A stretch of 5,269 bases of DNA from an uncultured Burkholderiales bacterium (lineage in GTDB: Bacteria > Pseudomonadota > Gammaproteobacteria > Burkholderiales > Burkholderiaceae_C). Positions 1-5,269 of the stretch are shown one piece after another. The translations under genes and the position numbers were made by a program. Every line of letters starts with the position of its first letter. Position 1 is the first letter of the stretch. A model generated the notes under the pieces. It was given only the letters and a program-made list of their open reading frames with translations, was not told where the DNA came from and ran no database searches. The stretch spans positions 1-5,269 of the forward strand of contig CALCBL010000676.1 in assembly GCA_937897495.1 (NCBI GenBank). The letters are read 5' to 3'.

Positions 1-838
1 GGCTCTCAATGCGCATGGCTGTGTCAAAGTCGACCAACGCCCCTTCCACCATGGCAGCCAAAGCAGCCTCTGGTGCCGGATACAAACCACGAGATTTTTG
101 TTTCAATGCTGCAGGCGCCAAACTCAACAGGCCCGCCAATTTGGGGTTATGGGGCGTTCCGCCAGGCATCTTGTAGTCCTTGCGGTCCCAAACGTGCAGA
201 CAAGCCTCCGGCTTGTTCTGAGATGCTGTAATAAAGGCCAAAGCACATTTGCGAAGCTCTGAATCAGTCTCGACCAACTCATGCACCAAACCGAGTTTCA
301 AAGCTTGCTCAGGACCAAACAACTTACTTTCCAAAATATAAGGCTGGGCCGCAAGCAGTCCTAATGTGCGCGTCATCTTGGTAATACCGCCACCGCCGGG
401 AATGAGGCCCAAAGTCACTTCGGGCAAACCAAACTGAATTTTAGGATTGCGGATTGCAATTCTGTGATGGCCAATCAGCGCAACTTCCCAGCCACCGCCC
501 AAGGCACTTCCATTCAAACAACTGACAACTGGAATACCTAGCGTCTCAATTGTCCTGAAATTTTTCTTGATGCGTTCAATTTCAACAAATACCCGAGGGC
601 CATCAGACGAGCTTGATCGCATGACACCCTTTAAATCAGCGCCTGCGAAGAAAGTCGATTTGTTGGAAGCCAAAACAACGCCTTGAAGCTTTGATCGATC
701 TTTGACAAGCTCCTTTGCAACCTGCTCTAAATCATCTTGCCATTGCAAGCACATGGTATTGACGGGCGAGCCCTGCTCATCGAACGTAATGGTAGCAATC
801 TGTTGCTCAATCTCGTAGCGCAATGTTTTCAAAATCAT
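1..838 (-). CDS. FadB/FadJ-type enoyl-CoA hydratase/3-hydroxyacyl-CoA dehydrogenase, N-terminal part (runs off left edge)
   Basis: This open frame starts with ATG at 838-836 and stays open to base 1, giving 279 codons and no stop; the 3' part of the gene lies outside the window. The protein begins MILKTLRYEIEQ and shows a crotonase fold. FFAGADLKGV (residues 63-72) forms part of the CoA-binding oxyanion hole. GSALGGGWEVAL (110-121) and FGLPEVTLGLIPGGGG (136-151) hold Glu118 and Glu140, which match the two catalytic glutamates of enoyl-CoA hydratases and of FadB. These would add water to trans-2-enoyl-CoA in the cytoplasm. Sequence after residue 200 (KDYKMPGGTPHNPK, then TRGLYPAPEA-like RGLYPAPEA) resembles the linker of the long bifunctional proteins of about 700 residues rather than a stand-alone hydratase of about 260. 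A C-terminal NAD-binding dehydrogenase domain is therefore expected but not seen. GAGAAGG lies upstream of the start as a ribosome site. The thiolase gene ends 14 bp upstream, so the two are probably one operon. Hydratase call is firm; bifunctional status is inferred. Confidence 0.9.
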   Translation of the reverse strand, partial: MILKTLRYEIEQQIATITFDEQGSPVNTMCLQWQDDLEQVAKELVKDRSKLQGVVLASNKSTFFAGADLKGVMRSSSSDGPRVFVEIERIKKNFRTIETLGIPVVSCLNGSALGGGWEVALIGHHRIAIRNPKIQFGLPEVTLGLIPGGGGITKMTRTLGLLAAQPYILESKLFGPEQALKLGLVHELVETDSELRKCALAFITASQNKPEACLHVWDRKDYKMPGGTPHNPKLAGLLSLAPAALKQKSRGLYPAPEAALAAMVEGALVDFDTAMRIES

Positions 839-852
839 GGGGCCGCCTTCTC

Positions 853-2058
853 TTAAACGCGTTCAACGATGGTGGCAATGCCCATACCACCTCCCACACA
901 GAGTGTGGCCAAACCATAGCGGAGTTGTCGACGGTGTAATTCATCAATCAAAGTTCCAAGAATCATGGCGCCTGTAGCACCAAGCGGATGACCCATGGCA
1001 ATGGCACCGCCATTGACATTGACGCGATCGTGCGACACGCCCATTTCTTGCATGAACTTGAGTGGCACTGCAGCAAAGGCTTCGTTGACTTCAAACAAAT
1101 CAATCTGATCAATTCTGAGGCCTGCCTTGGTGAGCGCTTTTCTAGTTGCGGGCATGGGGCCGGTGAGCATGATGGTGGGATCAGCGCCCGACAATGCTGC
1201 CGCCACAATTCTGGCGCGTGGCTTCAGACCATGAATTTTCCCTGCCGCCTCGCTGCCAATGAGCACTGCGGCAGCACCATCGACAATGCCAGAGGAATTG
1301 CCTGCGTGGTGCACATGAAAAATACGCTCTACTTGCGGATAGCGCTGTAAAGCCACTGCATCAAATCCCATAGCTCCTAACTGTTCAAAAGAGGCCCGAA
1401 GTGCACCCAAAGTTTCAGTCGTCGTTTGCGGTTTGATGAATTCATCTTGGGCCAGAATGACTTGACCCAGCTTGTCTAAAACGGGGACCACAGAACCATC
1501 AAAGTAGCCACTGGCTCTGGCGTGTGTAGCGCGCTTTTGTGACTCCACTGCAAAGGCATCTAAGTCATATCGACTGAAGTTGCAAAGGGTGGCAATCAAA
1601 TCAGCCCCAATACCTTGCGGCACAAACAAAGTAGCACTGTTTGTTTCTGGATCTTGAGCCCATGCACCGCCATCTGCACCAATGGGAACTCGGCTCATAC
1701 TTTCTAAGCCACCCGCCACCACCAACTCTTCCCATCCACTTCGAACCTTCATAGCGGCCAAGTTGACCGCTTCTAAACCAGAAGCACAAAACCGATTGAC
1801 TTGAAGCCCCGCACATTGCCAATCCCAGCCGGCTTTAAGCGCGGCCACCTTGGGCACCACCGAGCCCTGCTCTCCTATGGGCGACACCACGCCCATGACC
1901 ACATCGTCAACAGCGGCCGTATCGAGTTGATTGCGGCTTTGAAGTTGCGCCAACACACCTGCCAGTAAATCAACGGGCTTGACCTCATGCAGGCTGCCGT
2001 CTTTTTTCCCTTTTCCGCGTGGTGTGCGAATTGCATCGTATACAAATGCTTCGGACAT
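853..2058 (-). CDS. Acetyl-CoA acyltransferase (thiolase), beta-oxidation type
   Basis: A complete 401-residue thiolase, the usual length for the family. It would cleave 3-ketoacyl-CoA with CoA to acetyl-CoA and a shortened acyl-CoA (or, in reverse, condense two acetyl-CoA). The nucleophilic cysteine is Cys91 in [10 protein letters not shown]. The NEAF box lies at 325-328, the general-base histidine is His357 in [10 protein letters not shown], and the second catalytic cysteine is Cys387 in LCVGGGMG. The [13 protein letters not shown] stretch near residues 252-264 is also typical, so all active-site blocks are intact. The start ATG at 2058-2056 is preceded by GGAGA about 4-5 bases upstream and gives the expected N-terminus ([16 protein letters not shown]). 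It is the first gene of a probable operon with the hydratase/dehydrogenase gene 14 bp downstream and faces the acyl-CoA dehydrogenase gene across a short divergent spacer. That context favours a degradative FadA/FadI role over a PhaA-type biosynthetic one. Chain-length preference cannot be read from the sequence. Confidence 0.95.
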   Translation of the reverse strand: MSEAFVYDAIRTPRGKGKKDGSLHEVKPVDLLAGVLAQLQSRNQLDTAAVDDVVMGVVSPIGEQGSVVPKVAALKAGWDWQCAGLQVNRFCASGLEAVNLAAMKVRSGWEELVVAGGLESMSRVPIGADGGAWAQDPETNSATLFVPQGIGADLIATLCNFSRYDLDAFAVESQKRATHARASGYFDGSVVPVLDKLGQVILAQDEFIKPQTTTETLGALRASFEQLGAMGFDAVALQRYPQVERIFHVHHAGNSSGIVDGAAAVLIGSEAAGKIHGLKPRARIVAAALSGADPTIMLTGPMPATRKALTKAGLRIDQIDLFEVNEAFAAVPLKFMQEMGVSHDRVNVNGGAIAMGHPLGATGAMILGTLIDELHRRQLRYGLATLCVGGGMGIATIVERV

Positions 2059-2090
2059 AGCATCTCCAAAAATTTGAGGCCATCAAGGAC

Positions 2091-2104
2091 TGCAAAACTT
2101 TGCA
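2091..2104. promoter_or_regulatory. Candidate operator: perfect inverted repeat TGCAAA-AC-TTTGCA in the divergent spacer
   Basis: Two perfect 6-base arms face each other across a 2-base centre. The symmetry extends to 2088-2107 with one mismatch per arm (9-base arms). It sits 33 bp upstream of the thiolase start and 70 bp upstream of the preferred dehydrogenase start, next to TATACT boxes on both strands. A dimeric repressor bound here could control both directions. Fatty-acid-responsive regulators of the TetR and GntR families (PsrA, FadR, FadP types) use short dyads in such places. I cannot say which, if any, binds, and no regulator gene is in the window. Confidence 0.5.
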
Positions 2105-2113
2105 TTCGAGACG

Positions 2114-2121
2114 AGTATACT
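2114..2121. promoter_or_regulatory. Possible overlapping divergent -10 elements (TATACT on both strands)
   Basis: The palindrome GTATAC gives TATACT on the plus strand (2116-2121) and TATACT on the minus strand (2119-2114), each 5 of 6 matches to the sigma-70 -10 consensus. No convincing TTGACA-like -35 box lies at 16-18 bp on either strand. The plus-strand -35 position would fall inside the neighbouring dyad, and the minus-strand transcript would begin close to it. This is a candidate only: such hexamers are common by chance. Confidence 0.3.
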
Positions 2122-2164
2122 TTTAAGAAGCGCTAGCTATGTGTCCATCAAATGCACTTTCATC

Positions 2165-2168
2165 AGGA
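2165..2168 (+). promoter_or_regulatory. Ribosome binding site AGGA choosing the dehydrogenase start at 2175
   Basis: AGGA lies six bases before the ATG at 2175, a good Shine-Dalgarno distance. The in-frame ATG at 2139, 36 bases earlier, has only a weak AAGAAG ten bases upstream and would add twelve residues (MCPSNALSSGQT) that do not look like the family. Confidence 0.6.
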
Positions 2169-2174
2169 CAAACC

Positions 2175-3338
2175 ATGATCTCAAGAACTCTCTTTACGCT
2201 TGAACACGAGACTTTTCGTGACAGTTTCAAACGCTTCATGGACAAAGAAATCGCGCCATTTCACGAAGCCTGGGAGGAACAAGGCTATGTCGATCGCGAA
2301 GTCTGGGTCAAAGCAGGCGCCAATGGATTTTTGTGCATGACGCTTCCCGAGGTTTATGGCGGCGCAGGTGCTGACAAGCTTTATTCTGTGGTTCAAATGG
2401 AAGAGTTGGGCCGTGCGGGCTTTACAGGTATCGGTTATGGCCTACACAACGAAATTGTTGCTCCTTATATTTTGAATTACGGCACTGAATCACAGAAGCA
2501 AAAGTACTTGCCCAAGTTTGCTTCAGGTGAAATAGTGGGTGCCATTGCCATGAGTGAACCGGCGGCAGGCTCTGATCTTCAGGGTGTCAAAACAAGTGCT
2601 ATCAAGCAACCCGATGGCTCCTATCTACTGAATGGAAGCAAAACATTTATCACCAATGGTTGGCATGCCGATCTGGTGATAGTGGTGGCAAAAACTAACC
2701 CTAGCGCAGGCGCTAAAGGGACCAGTTTGTTTTTAATTGAACGTGGCATGCCGGGCTTTGAAAAAGGCAAACGATTGAAAAAATTAGGTCTCAAAGCACA
2801 AGATACTTCAGAGTTATTTTTCAACAATGTCAAAGTTCCAGCTACCCAATTGCTGGGCGGGCCTCACTACGAAGGCAAAGGGTTTATTTGCCTGATGGAA
2901 CAACTGCCTTGGGAGCGACTACAAATAGCCATTAGTGCAGTTTCTGCGGCCCAGGCCGCCATTGATTGGACCGTGCAATACACCCAAGATCGGAAAGTCT
3001 TCGGACAGGCTATCGCCAATTATCAAAACACGCGGTACAAACTTGCTGAGATGCAAACTGAAGTTCAGATTGCCAGGGTATTTATTGACAAATGCTGTGA
3101 ACTGGTGAGTTTGGGCCAGTTAGACACCCAAACCGCTAGCATGGCCAAATATTGGTGCTCCGATCTGCAGTGCAAAGTGATGGATGAATGTGTGCAGTTG
3201 CACGGTGGTTATGGCTACATGTGGGATTACCCCATCACCCGAGCCTTTGCAGATGCGCGTGTGCAAAGAATTTACGGGGGCACCAATGAAATCATGAAAG
3301 AGGTCATTTCTAGAAGCATGGGACTTGCAGCAAAGTAA
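2175..3338 (+). CDS. Acyl-CoA dehydrogenase, long-chain (LCAD) type
   Basis: A 387-residue flavoprotein (from the 2175 start) that would oxidise acyl-CoA to trans-2-enoyl-CoA with FAD, passing electrons to electron-transfer flavoprotein: step one of beta-oxidation. The family's usual length is about 380-400. Numbering from 2175: the N-terminal helical domain opens with TLFTLEHETFRDSFKRF, signature 1 AMSEPAAGSDLQG is at 125-137, and signature 2 (QLHGGYGYMWDYP...) begins at 341. The catalytic base is best placed at Glu247 in LPWERLQIA, as in mammalian LCAD (LPQERLLIA). The position used by medium- and short-chain enzymes (the Glu of YEGT) is Gly368 here, in IYGGTNEIMKE. The C-terminal third closely resembles mammalian LCAD as I remember it. 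An upstream in-frame ATG at 2139 is possible, but AGGA at 2165 and family N-termini favour 2175. It is transcribed divergently from the thiolase operon. Substrate could be straight long-chain or branched acyl-CoA; the sequence does not settle this. Confidence 0.93.
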   Translation: MISRTLFTLEHETFRDSFKRFMDKEIAPFHEAWEEQGYVDREVWVKAGANGFLCMTLPEVYGGAGADKLYSVVQMEELGRAGFTGIGYGLHNEIVAPYILNYGTESQKQKYLPKFASGEIVGAIAMSEPAAGSDLQGVKTSAIKQPDGSYLLNGSKTFITNGWHADLVIVVAKTNPSAGAKGTSLFLIERGMPGFEKGKRLKKLGLKAQDTSELFFNNVKVPATQLLGGPHYEGKGFICLMEQLPWERLQIAISAVSAAQAAIDWTVQYTQDRKVFGQAIANYQNTRYKLAEMQTEVQIARVFIDKCCELVSLGQLDTQTASMAKYWCSDLQCKVMDECVQLHGGYGYMWDYPITRAFADARVQRIYGGTNEIMKEVISRSMGLAAK

Positions 3339-3366
3339 ATAAAAAAGTACGGCGCTCAAAAAGCAC

Positions 3367-4257
3367 TCAAACTGGCCTCTGCTCTAAACTCGACACCTCA
3401 TTGGTCAACGTAGTTCTGCGCATGTCGCGCACTTCTTTTGGATCATAGCGACGTGCACGGTGCATCGTAACGCGGTTGTCCCACATGACCAGATCCCATG
3501 GACGCCATACATGCGCGTAGACAAATTGGCGCTGCGTGGCATGTTCGTTCAGGTCACGTAAAAAGGAACGCGCCTCCGGCATTGGCCACCCCTCAATGCC
3601 ACCGGCATGGCTTGCCAGATAAAGCGAAAGGCGACCTGTGTTGGGGTGCCGCCGCACTAAACCTTGGCGCACTGGCGCCCACTTTGCGCGCTCGGCGTCT
3701 GTGAAATCATCAAAGCCCAAAACACCTCGAGAAAAAATCTGGCTGTGCAAGCAAATCAGGTTGTGCACCTCGCTCTTCGTCTCATCGTCCAGCGCGTCAT
3801 ATGCAGCGCGCATGTCAGCGAATTCTGTATTGCCACCGGCTAAAGGAATCTTGCGTGCCGAAAGCATTGAATACTTGGCTGGCACCTCCTTGAACGAACT
3901 GTCTGAGTGCCACAACAAATTACCCAAACCAAACAAACGACGGCGGTCATCGCGCGGAAGTAATTCGCCGTTTTTATCGAGATTCGAAATATCGTTTAGA
4001 TCCATGCTGAGGCGTCGGTCCTTTTCAGACATGATGTCCCCGGTAGCTTCTTCCAGCATTCCGAGTTGACGGCTAAAAGCGATTTGTTGCTCATCTTCAA
4101 AATGTTGGTCATGAAACACCAACACACCGAAGCGGTCCATGCCGGCATGGATTGCACTGACCTCTTCTTCTGTCAGCCTACGCGTGAGGTCAATACCTGA
4201 AACCTCTCCGATGAAAGTGGGTCTTGCAGGATCAATGGCGTGGATAGCGTATGAAAT
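3367..4257 (-). CDS. TauD/TfdA-family Fe(II)/2-oxoglutarate dioxygenase with probable ATT start
   Basis: The product would couple decarboxylation of 2-oxoglutarate to hydroxylation, often cleavage, of an unknown substrate. With the ATT start at 4257-4255 it has 296 residues (TfdA about 287; 257 from the first ATG at 4140). In this numbering the iron ligands are His117 and Asp119 (LLWHSDSSF) and His266 (WDNRVTMHRARRYD). The 147-residue gap from Asp to the distal His equals that of TfdA. Arg277 and Arg281 lie 11 and 15 residues after His266, as do the 2-oxoglutarate-binding and substrate-anion-binding arginines of TauD and TfdA, so an acidic substrate (carboxylate or sulfonate) is plausible. 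GGNTEFADM (142-150) is another conserved block. The 39 residues before the ATG include IHAIDPARPTFIGEVSGIDL, a family-typical N-terminus, and no ATG, GTG or TTG occurs there before the stop at 4284. GGAG at 4267-4264 is six bases from the ATT. The gene converges on the acyl-CoA dehydrogenase gene. Fold is firm, substrate unknown, start inferred. Confidence 0.88.
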   Translation of the reverse strand: MSYAIHAIDPARPTFIGEVSGIDLTRRLTEEEVSAIHAGMDRFGVLVFHDQHFEDEQQIAFSRQLGMLEEATGDIMSEKDRRLSMDLNDISNLDKNGELLPRDDRRRLFGLGNLLWHSDSSFKEVPAKYSMLSARKIPLAGGNTEFADMRAAYDALDDETKSEVHNLICLHSQIFSRGVLGFDDFTDAERAKWAPVRQGLVRRHPNTGRLSLYLASHAGGIEGWPMPEARSFLRDLNEHATQRQFVYAHVWRPWDLVMWDNRVTMHRARRYDPKEVRDMRRTTLTNEVSSLEQRPV

Positions 4258-4531
4258 AAAGATCTCCAGCAGGGAAATTATTTAAACGGTATCACAATCC
4301 ATCCAAAAATTCCACTGGGTGTTTGCTGAACGCGACTGCTTGCCTAAGGCCAAACTAAGGGAAATCCGCATTCAATGCAGCCGTGATCTGAGGTAAAAAA
4401 GCAGTTCAGCCTTTAGGGCGCCTCTTTTATCAACTCTTCGGTTCACATAGCAAGCGCTTTTCAGCGTAAGTGTTTAAAAAAAGAGCCTAAGCTTTCTAAC
4501 CAATTAAACTTAACAATCCAAGCCTTGAGCC
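4258..4531. other. Divergent intergenic region, no gene recognised
   Basis: This 274-bp spacer separates the dioxygenase (minus) from the FGE-fold gene (plus) and should hold both promoters. I find no coding frame of note, no tRNA and no strong terminator. Small features include the short dyad GCCT-A-AGGC at 4342-4350, an A/T-rich run near 4472-4483, and a 4-bp stem CGCT/AGCG around 4455-4467. None is strong enough to call an operator, and no clear -35/-10 pair stands out on either strand. Confidence 0.5.
4264..4267 (-). promoter_or_regulatory. Ribosome binding site GGAG supporting the ATT start of the dioxygenase
   Basis: Read on the minus strand, GCTGGAGATCTTT is followed by ATT TCA TAC GCT. 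GGAG is six bases from the ATT at 4257-4255. The ATG at 4140 has only GCCGGC immediately before it and no purine-rich ribosome site. This decides the upstream start over the internal ATG. Confidence 0.55.
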
Positions 4532-5269
4532 ATGCGATTGAACGTATCAAAATCTGCTTTGTTGCTGTTGATGTTTGTTTGCGCAAATTTGATTCAGGCA
4601 CAAACAGTCAGTTCAAGCCTTCGTTCATCAAAAGCCATGGCGCTCATTCCTGAGGGCGACTTTACGATGGGCTCTAATTTTGGGCCAGATGACGAAAAGC
4701 CGGAGCACACACTTTTTGTCAAATCATTTTTGATCGATGTATTACCCATCACCAATGCTGAATTTTCAGAGTTCCTAAACAGCCAAGGCTTAAGAAATCA
4801 AAAAGGTGAAAGCTTTTATGATGACGATGACAATGACGCAAGAATTCATTTGCGCAATTTGAAATGGCAAGCTGATAATGGCTTTGCGATGCATCCAGTC
4901 AATGAAGTAAGTTGGGTAGGTGCTCGCGATTATTGCTCTTGGCTAAAGAAAAGATTGCCGACCGAAGCCGAATGGGAAAAAGCAGCACGCGGAACGGATG
5001 GCAGAAAATACCCGTGGGGGAACTCAAAGCCGAATCAAAAACGAGCTTTTTATGGCGGGGTATTCAACTCATCAGCGCCCGTTGATGCTTTTCCAGACGG
5101 GGCAAGTCCCTACGGAGTGTTAGACATGGCTGGCAATCAATGGGAATGGGTATCTAGCGCCTATCTGCCCTACCCCTACAAATCTGACGATGGCAGAGAA
5201 AACCAAAATCCAGGCCCTGTTCGCTCAACCCGTGGAGGTGGGCACGATTCAAGTGAAGAAGAAATAACA
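4532..5269 (+). CDS. Exported formylglycine-generating-enzyme (FGE/SUMF) fold protein, partial (runs off right edge)
   Basis: An open frame of 246 codons runs from ATG 4532 to the last base without a stop. An in-frame TGA at 4526-4528 makes this the first possible ATG; no strong Shine-Dalgarno precedes it. Residues 1-23 look like a Sec signal peptide: a short basic start (MRLNVSK), a hydrophobic stretch ALLLLMFVCANLI, and a likely cut after Ala23. No good lipobox surrounds Cys17. The FGE-sulfatase domain begins near residue 37: LIPEGDFTMGSNFGPDDEKPEHT (38-60), HPVNEVSWVGARDYC (121-135), RLPTEAEWEKAARG (141-154), YPWGN (160-164) and GVLDMAGNQWEWV (195-207). The family's RGGSW block appears as RGGGHDS (234-240). 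An acidic insert, FYDDDDNDAR, lies at 95-104. The C-terminal region that carries the catalytic cysteines in true sulfatase activators is outside the window. Many bacterial members are not sulfatase activators, and no sulfatase gene is visible here. Role unknown; probably periplasmic or surface-associated. Confidence 0.87.
   Translation, partial: MRLNVSKSALLLLMFVCANLIQAQTVSSSLRSSKAMALIPEGDFTMGSNFGPDDEKPEHTLFVKSFLIDVLPITNAEFSEFLNSQGLRNQKGESFYDDDDNDARIHLRNLKWQADNGFAMHPVNEVSWVGARDYCSWLKKRLPTEAEWEKAARGTDGRKYPWGNSKPNQKRAFYGGVFNSSAPVDAFPDGASPYGVLDMAGNQWEWVSSAYLPYPYKSDDGRENQNPGPVRSTRGGGHDSSEEEIT

Noticed and set aside
988..1350. Plus-strand open frame of 120 codons opposite the thiolase gene
   Set aside because: It lies wholly antisense to an intact thiolase with all catalytic motifs and its product has no recognisable feature; a shadow of the real gene.
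2067..2076. CAAA-AA-TTTG dyad close to the thiolase start
   Set aside because: Short A/T-rich symmetry directly beside the ribosome site; far weaker than the 14-bp dyad at 2091-2104.
3638..4069. Plus-strand open frame of 143 codons opposite the dioxygenase gene
   Set aside because: It is antisense to a well-supported TauD/TfdA gene, and its Ser/Arg-rich product looks like reverse-frame translation.
3367..4140. Dioxygenase as a 257-residue protein from the first ATG
   Set aside because: It removes a family-typical N-terminus, has no ribosome site before it, and the frame is open upstream with a good GGAG-ATT start region.
4342..4350. GCCT-A-AGGC dyad in the spacer before the FGE-fold gene
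   Set aside because: Four-base arms are expected often by chance and no promoter element or second copy supports it as an operator.
4391..4427. Possible GAGG...CCTC stem followed by TTTT resembling a terminator
   Set aside because: The arms are only four bases with a loop of nearly thirty, too weak for an intrinsic terminator, and no gene ends just upstream.
4532..4582. FGE-fold protein as a lipoprotein via Cys17
   Set aside because: The residues before the cysteine (MFV) do not fit a lipobox, which needs Gly, Ala or Ser just before Cys; a normal Sec cut after Ala23 fits better.

Overview
The window looks like an ordinary bacterial chromosome segment. The protein sequences resemble what I recall from Burkholderiales, perhaps a Comamonadaceae-like freshwater lineage with moderate GC. 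That placement is an impression from the sequences, not a search result. I see no tRNA, rRNA, IS element, CRISPR array or phage gene.

Left part (1-3338): a fatty-acid beta-oxidation cluster. On the minus strand, a thiolase (853-2058) is followed after 14 bp by the N-terminal part of a FadB/FadJ-type enoyl-CoA hydratase/3-hydroxyacyl-CoA dehydrogenase. That gene runs off the left edge (1-838). Divergently, on the plus strand, lies an acyl-CoA dehydrogenase of the long-chain (LCAD) type (2175-3338). Together they can supply the four steps of the cycle: dehydrogenation, hydration plus second oxidation (the latter domain lies outside the window), and thiolysis. The short divergent spacer carries a perfect TGCAAA-N2-TTTGCA dyad and overlapping TATACT boxes on both strands. 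It is a good candidate for one shared control point.

Middle part (3367-4257, minus strand): a TauD/TfdA-family Fe(II)/2-oxoglutarate dioxygenase, converging on the dehydrogenase gene with only 28 bp between stop codons. The first ATG (4140) would remove a clearly family-like N-terminus. The reading frame continues upstream to a well-placed GGAG and an ATT codon at 4257-4255, so a rare ATT start, or a mutated start codon, is the best explanation. The catalytic residues are intact and their spacing matches TfdA.

Right part (4258-5269): a 274-bp divergent spacer with no recognisable gene, then the start of an exported formylglycine-generating-enzyme (FGE/SUMF)-fold protein on the plus strand. 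It has a signal peptide and runs off the right edge (4532-5269). Its C-terminal part, which would decide whether it is catalytic, is outside the window.

I found no convincing new multi-gene system. The points most worth checking are the non-canonical start of the dioxygenase, the shared operator candidate, and the altered C-terminal motif of the FGE-fold protein.
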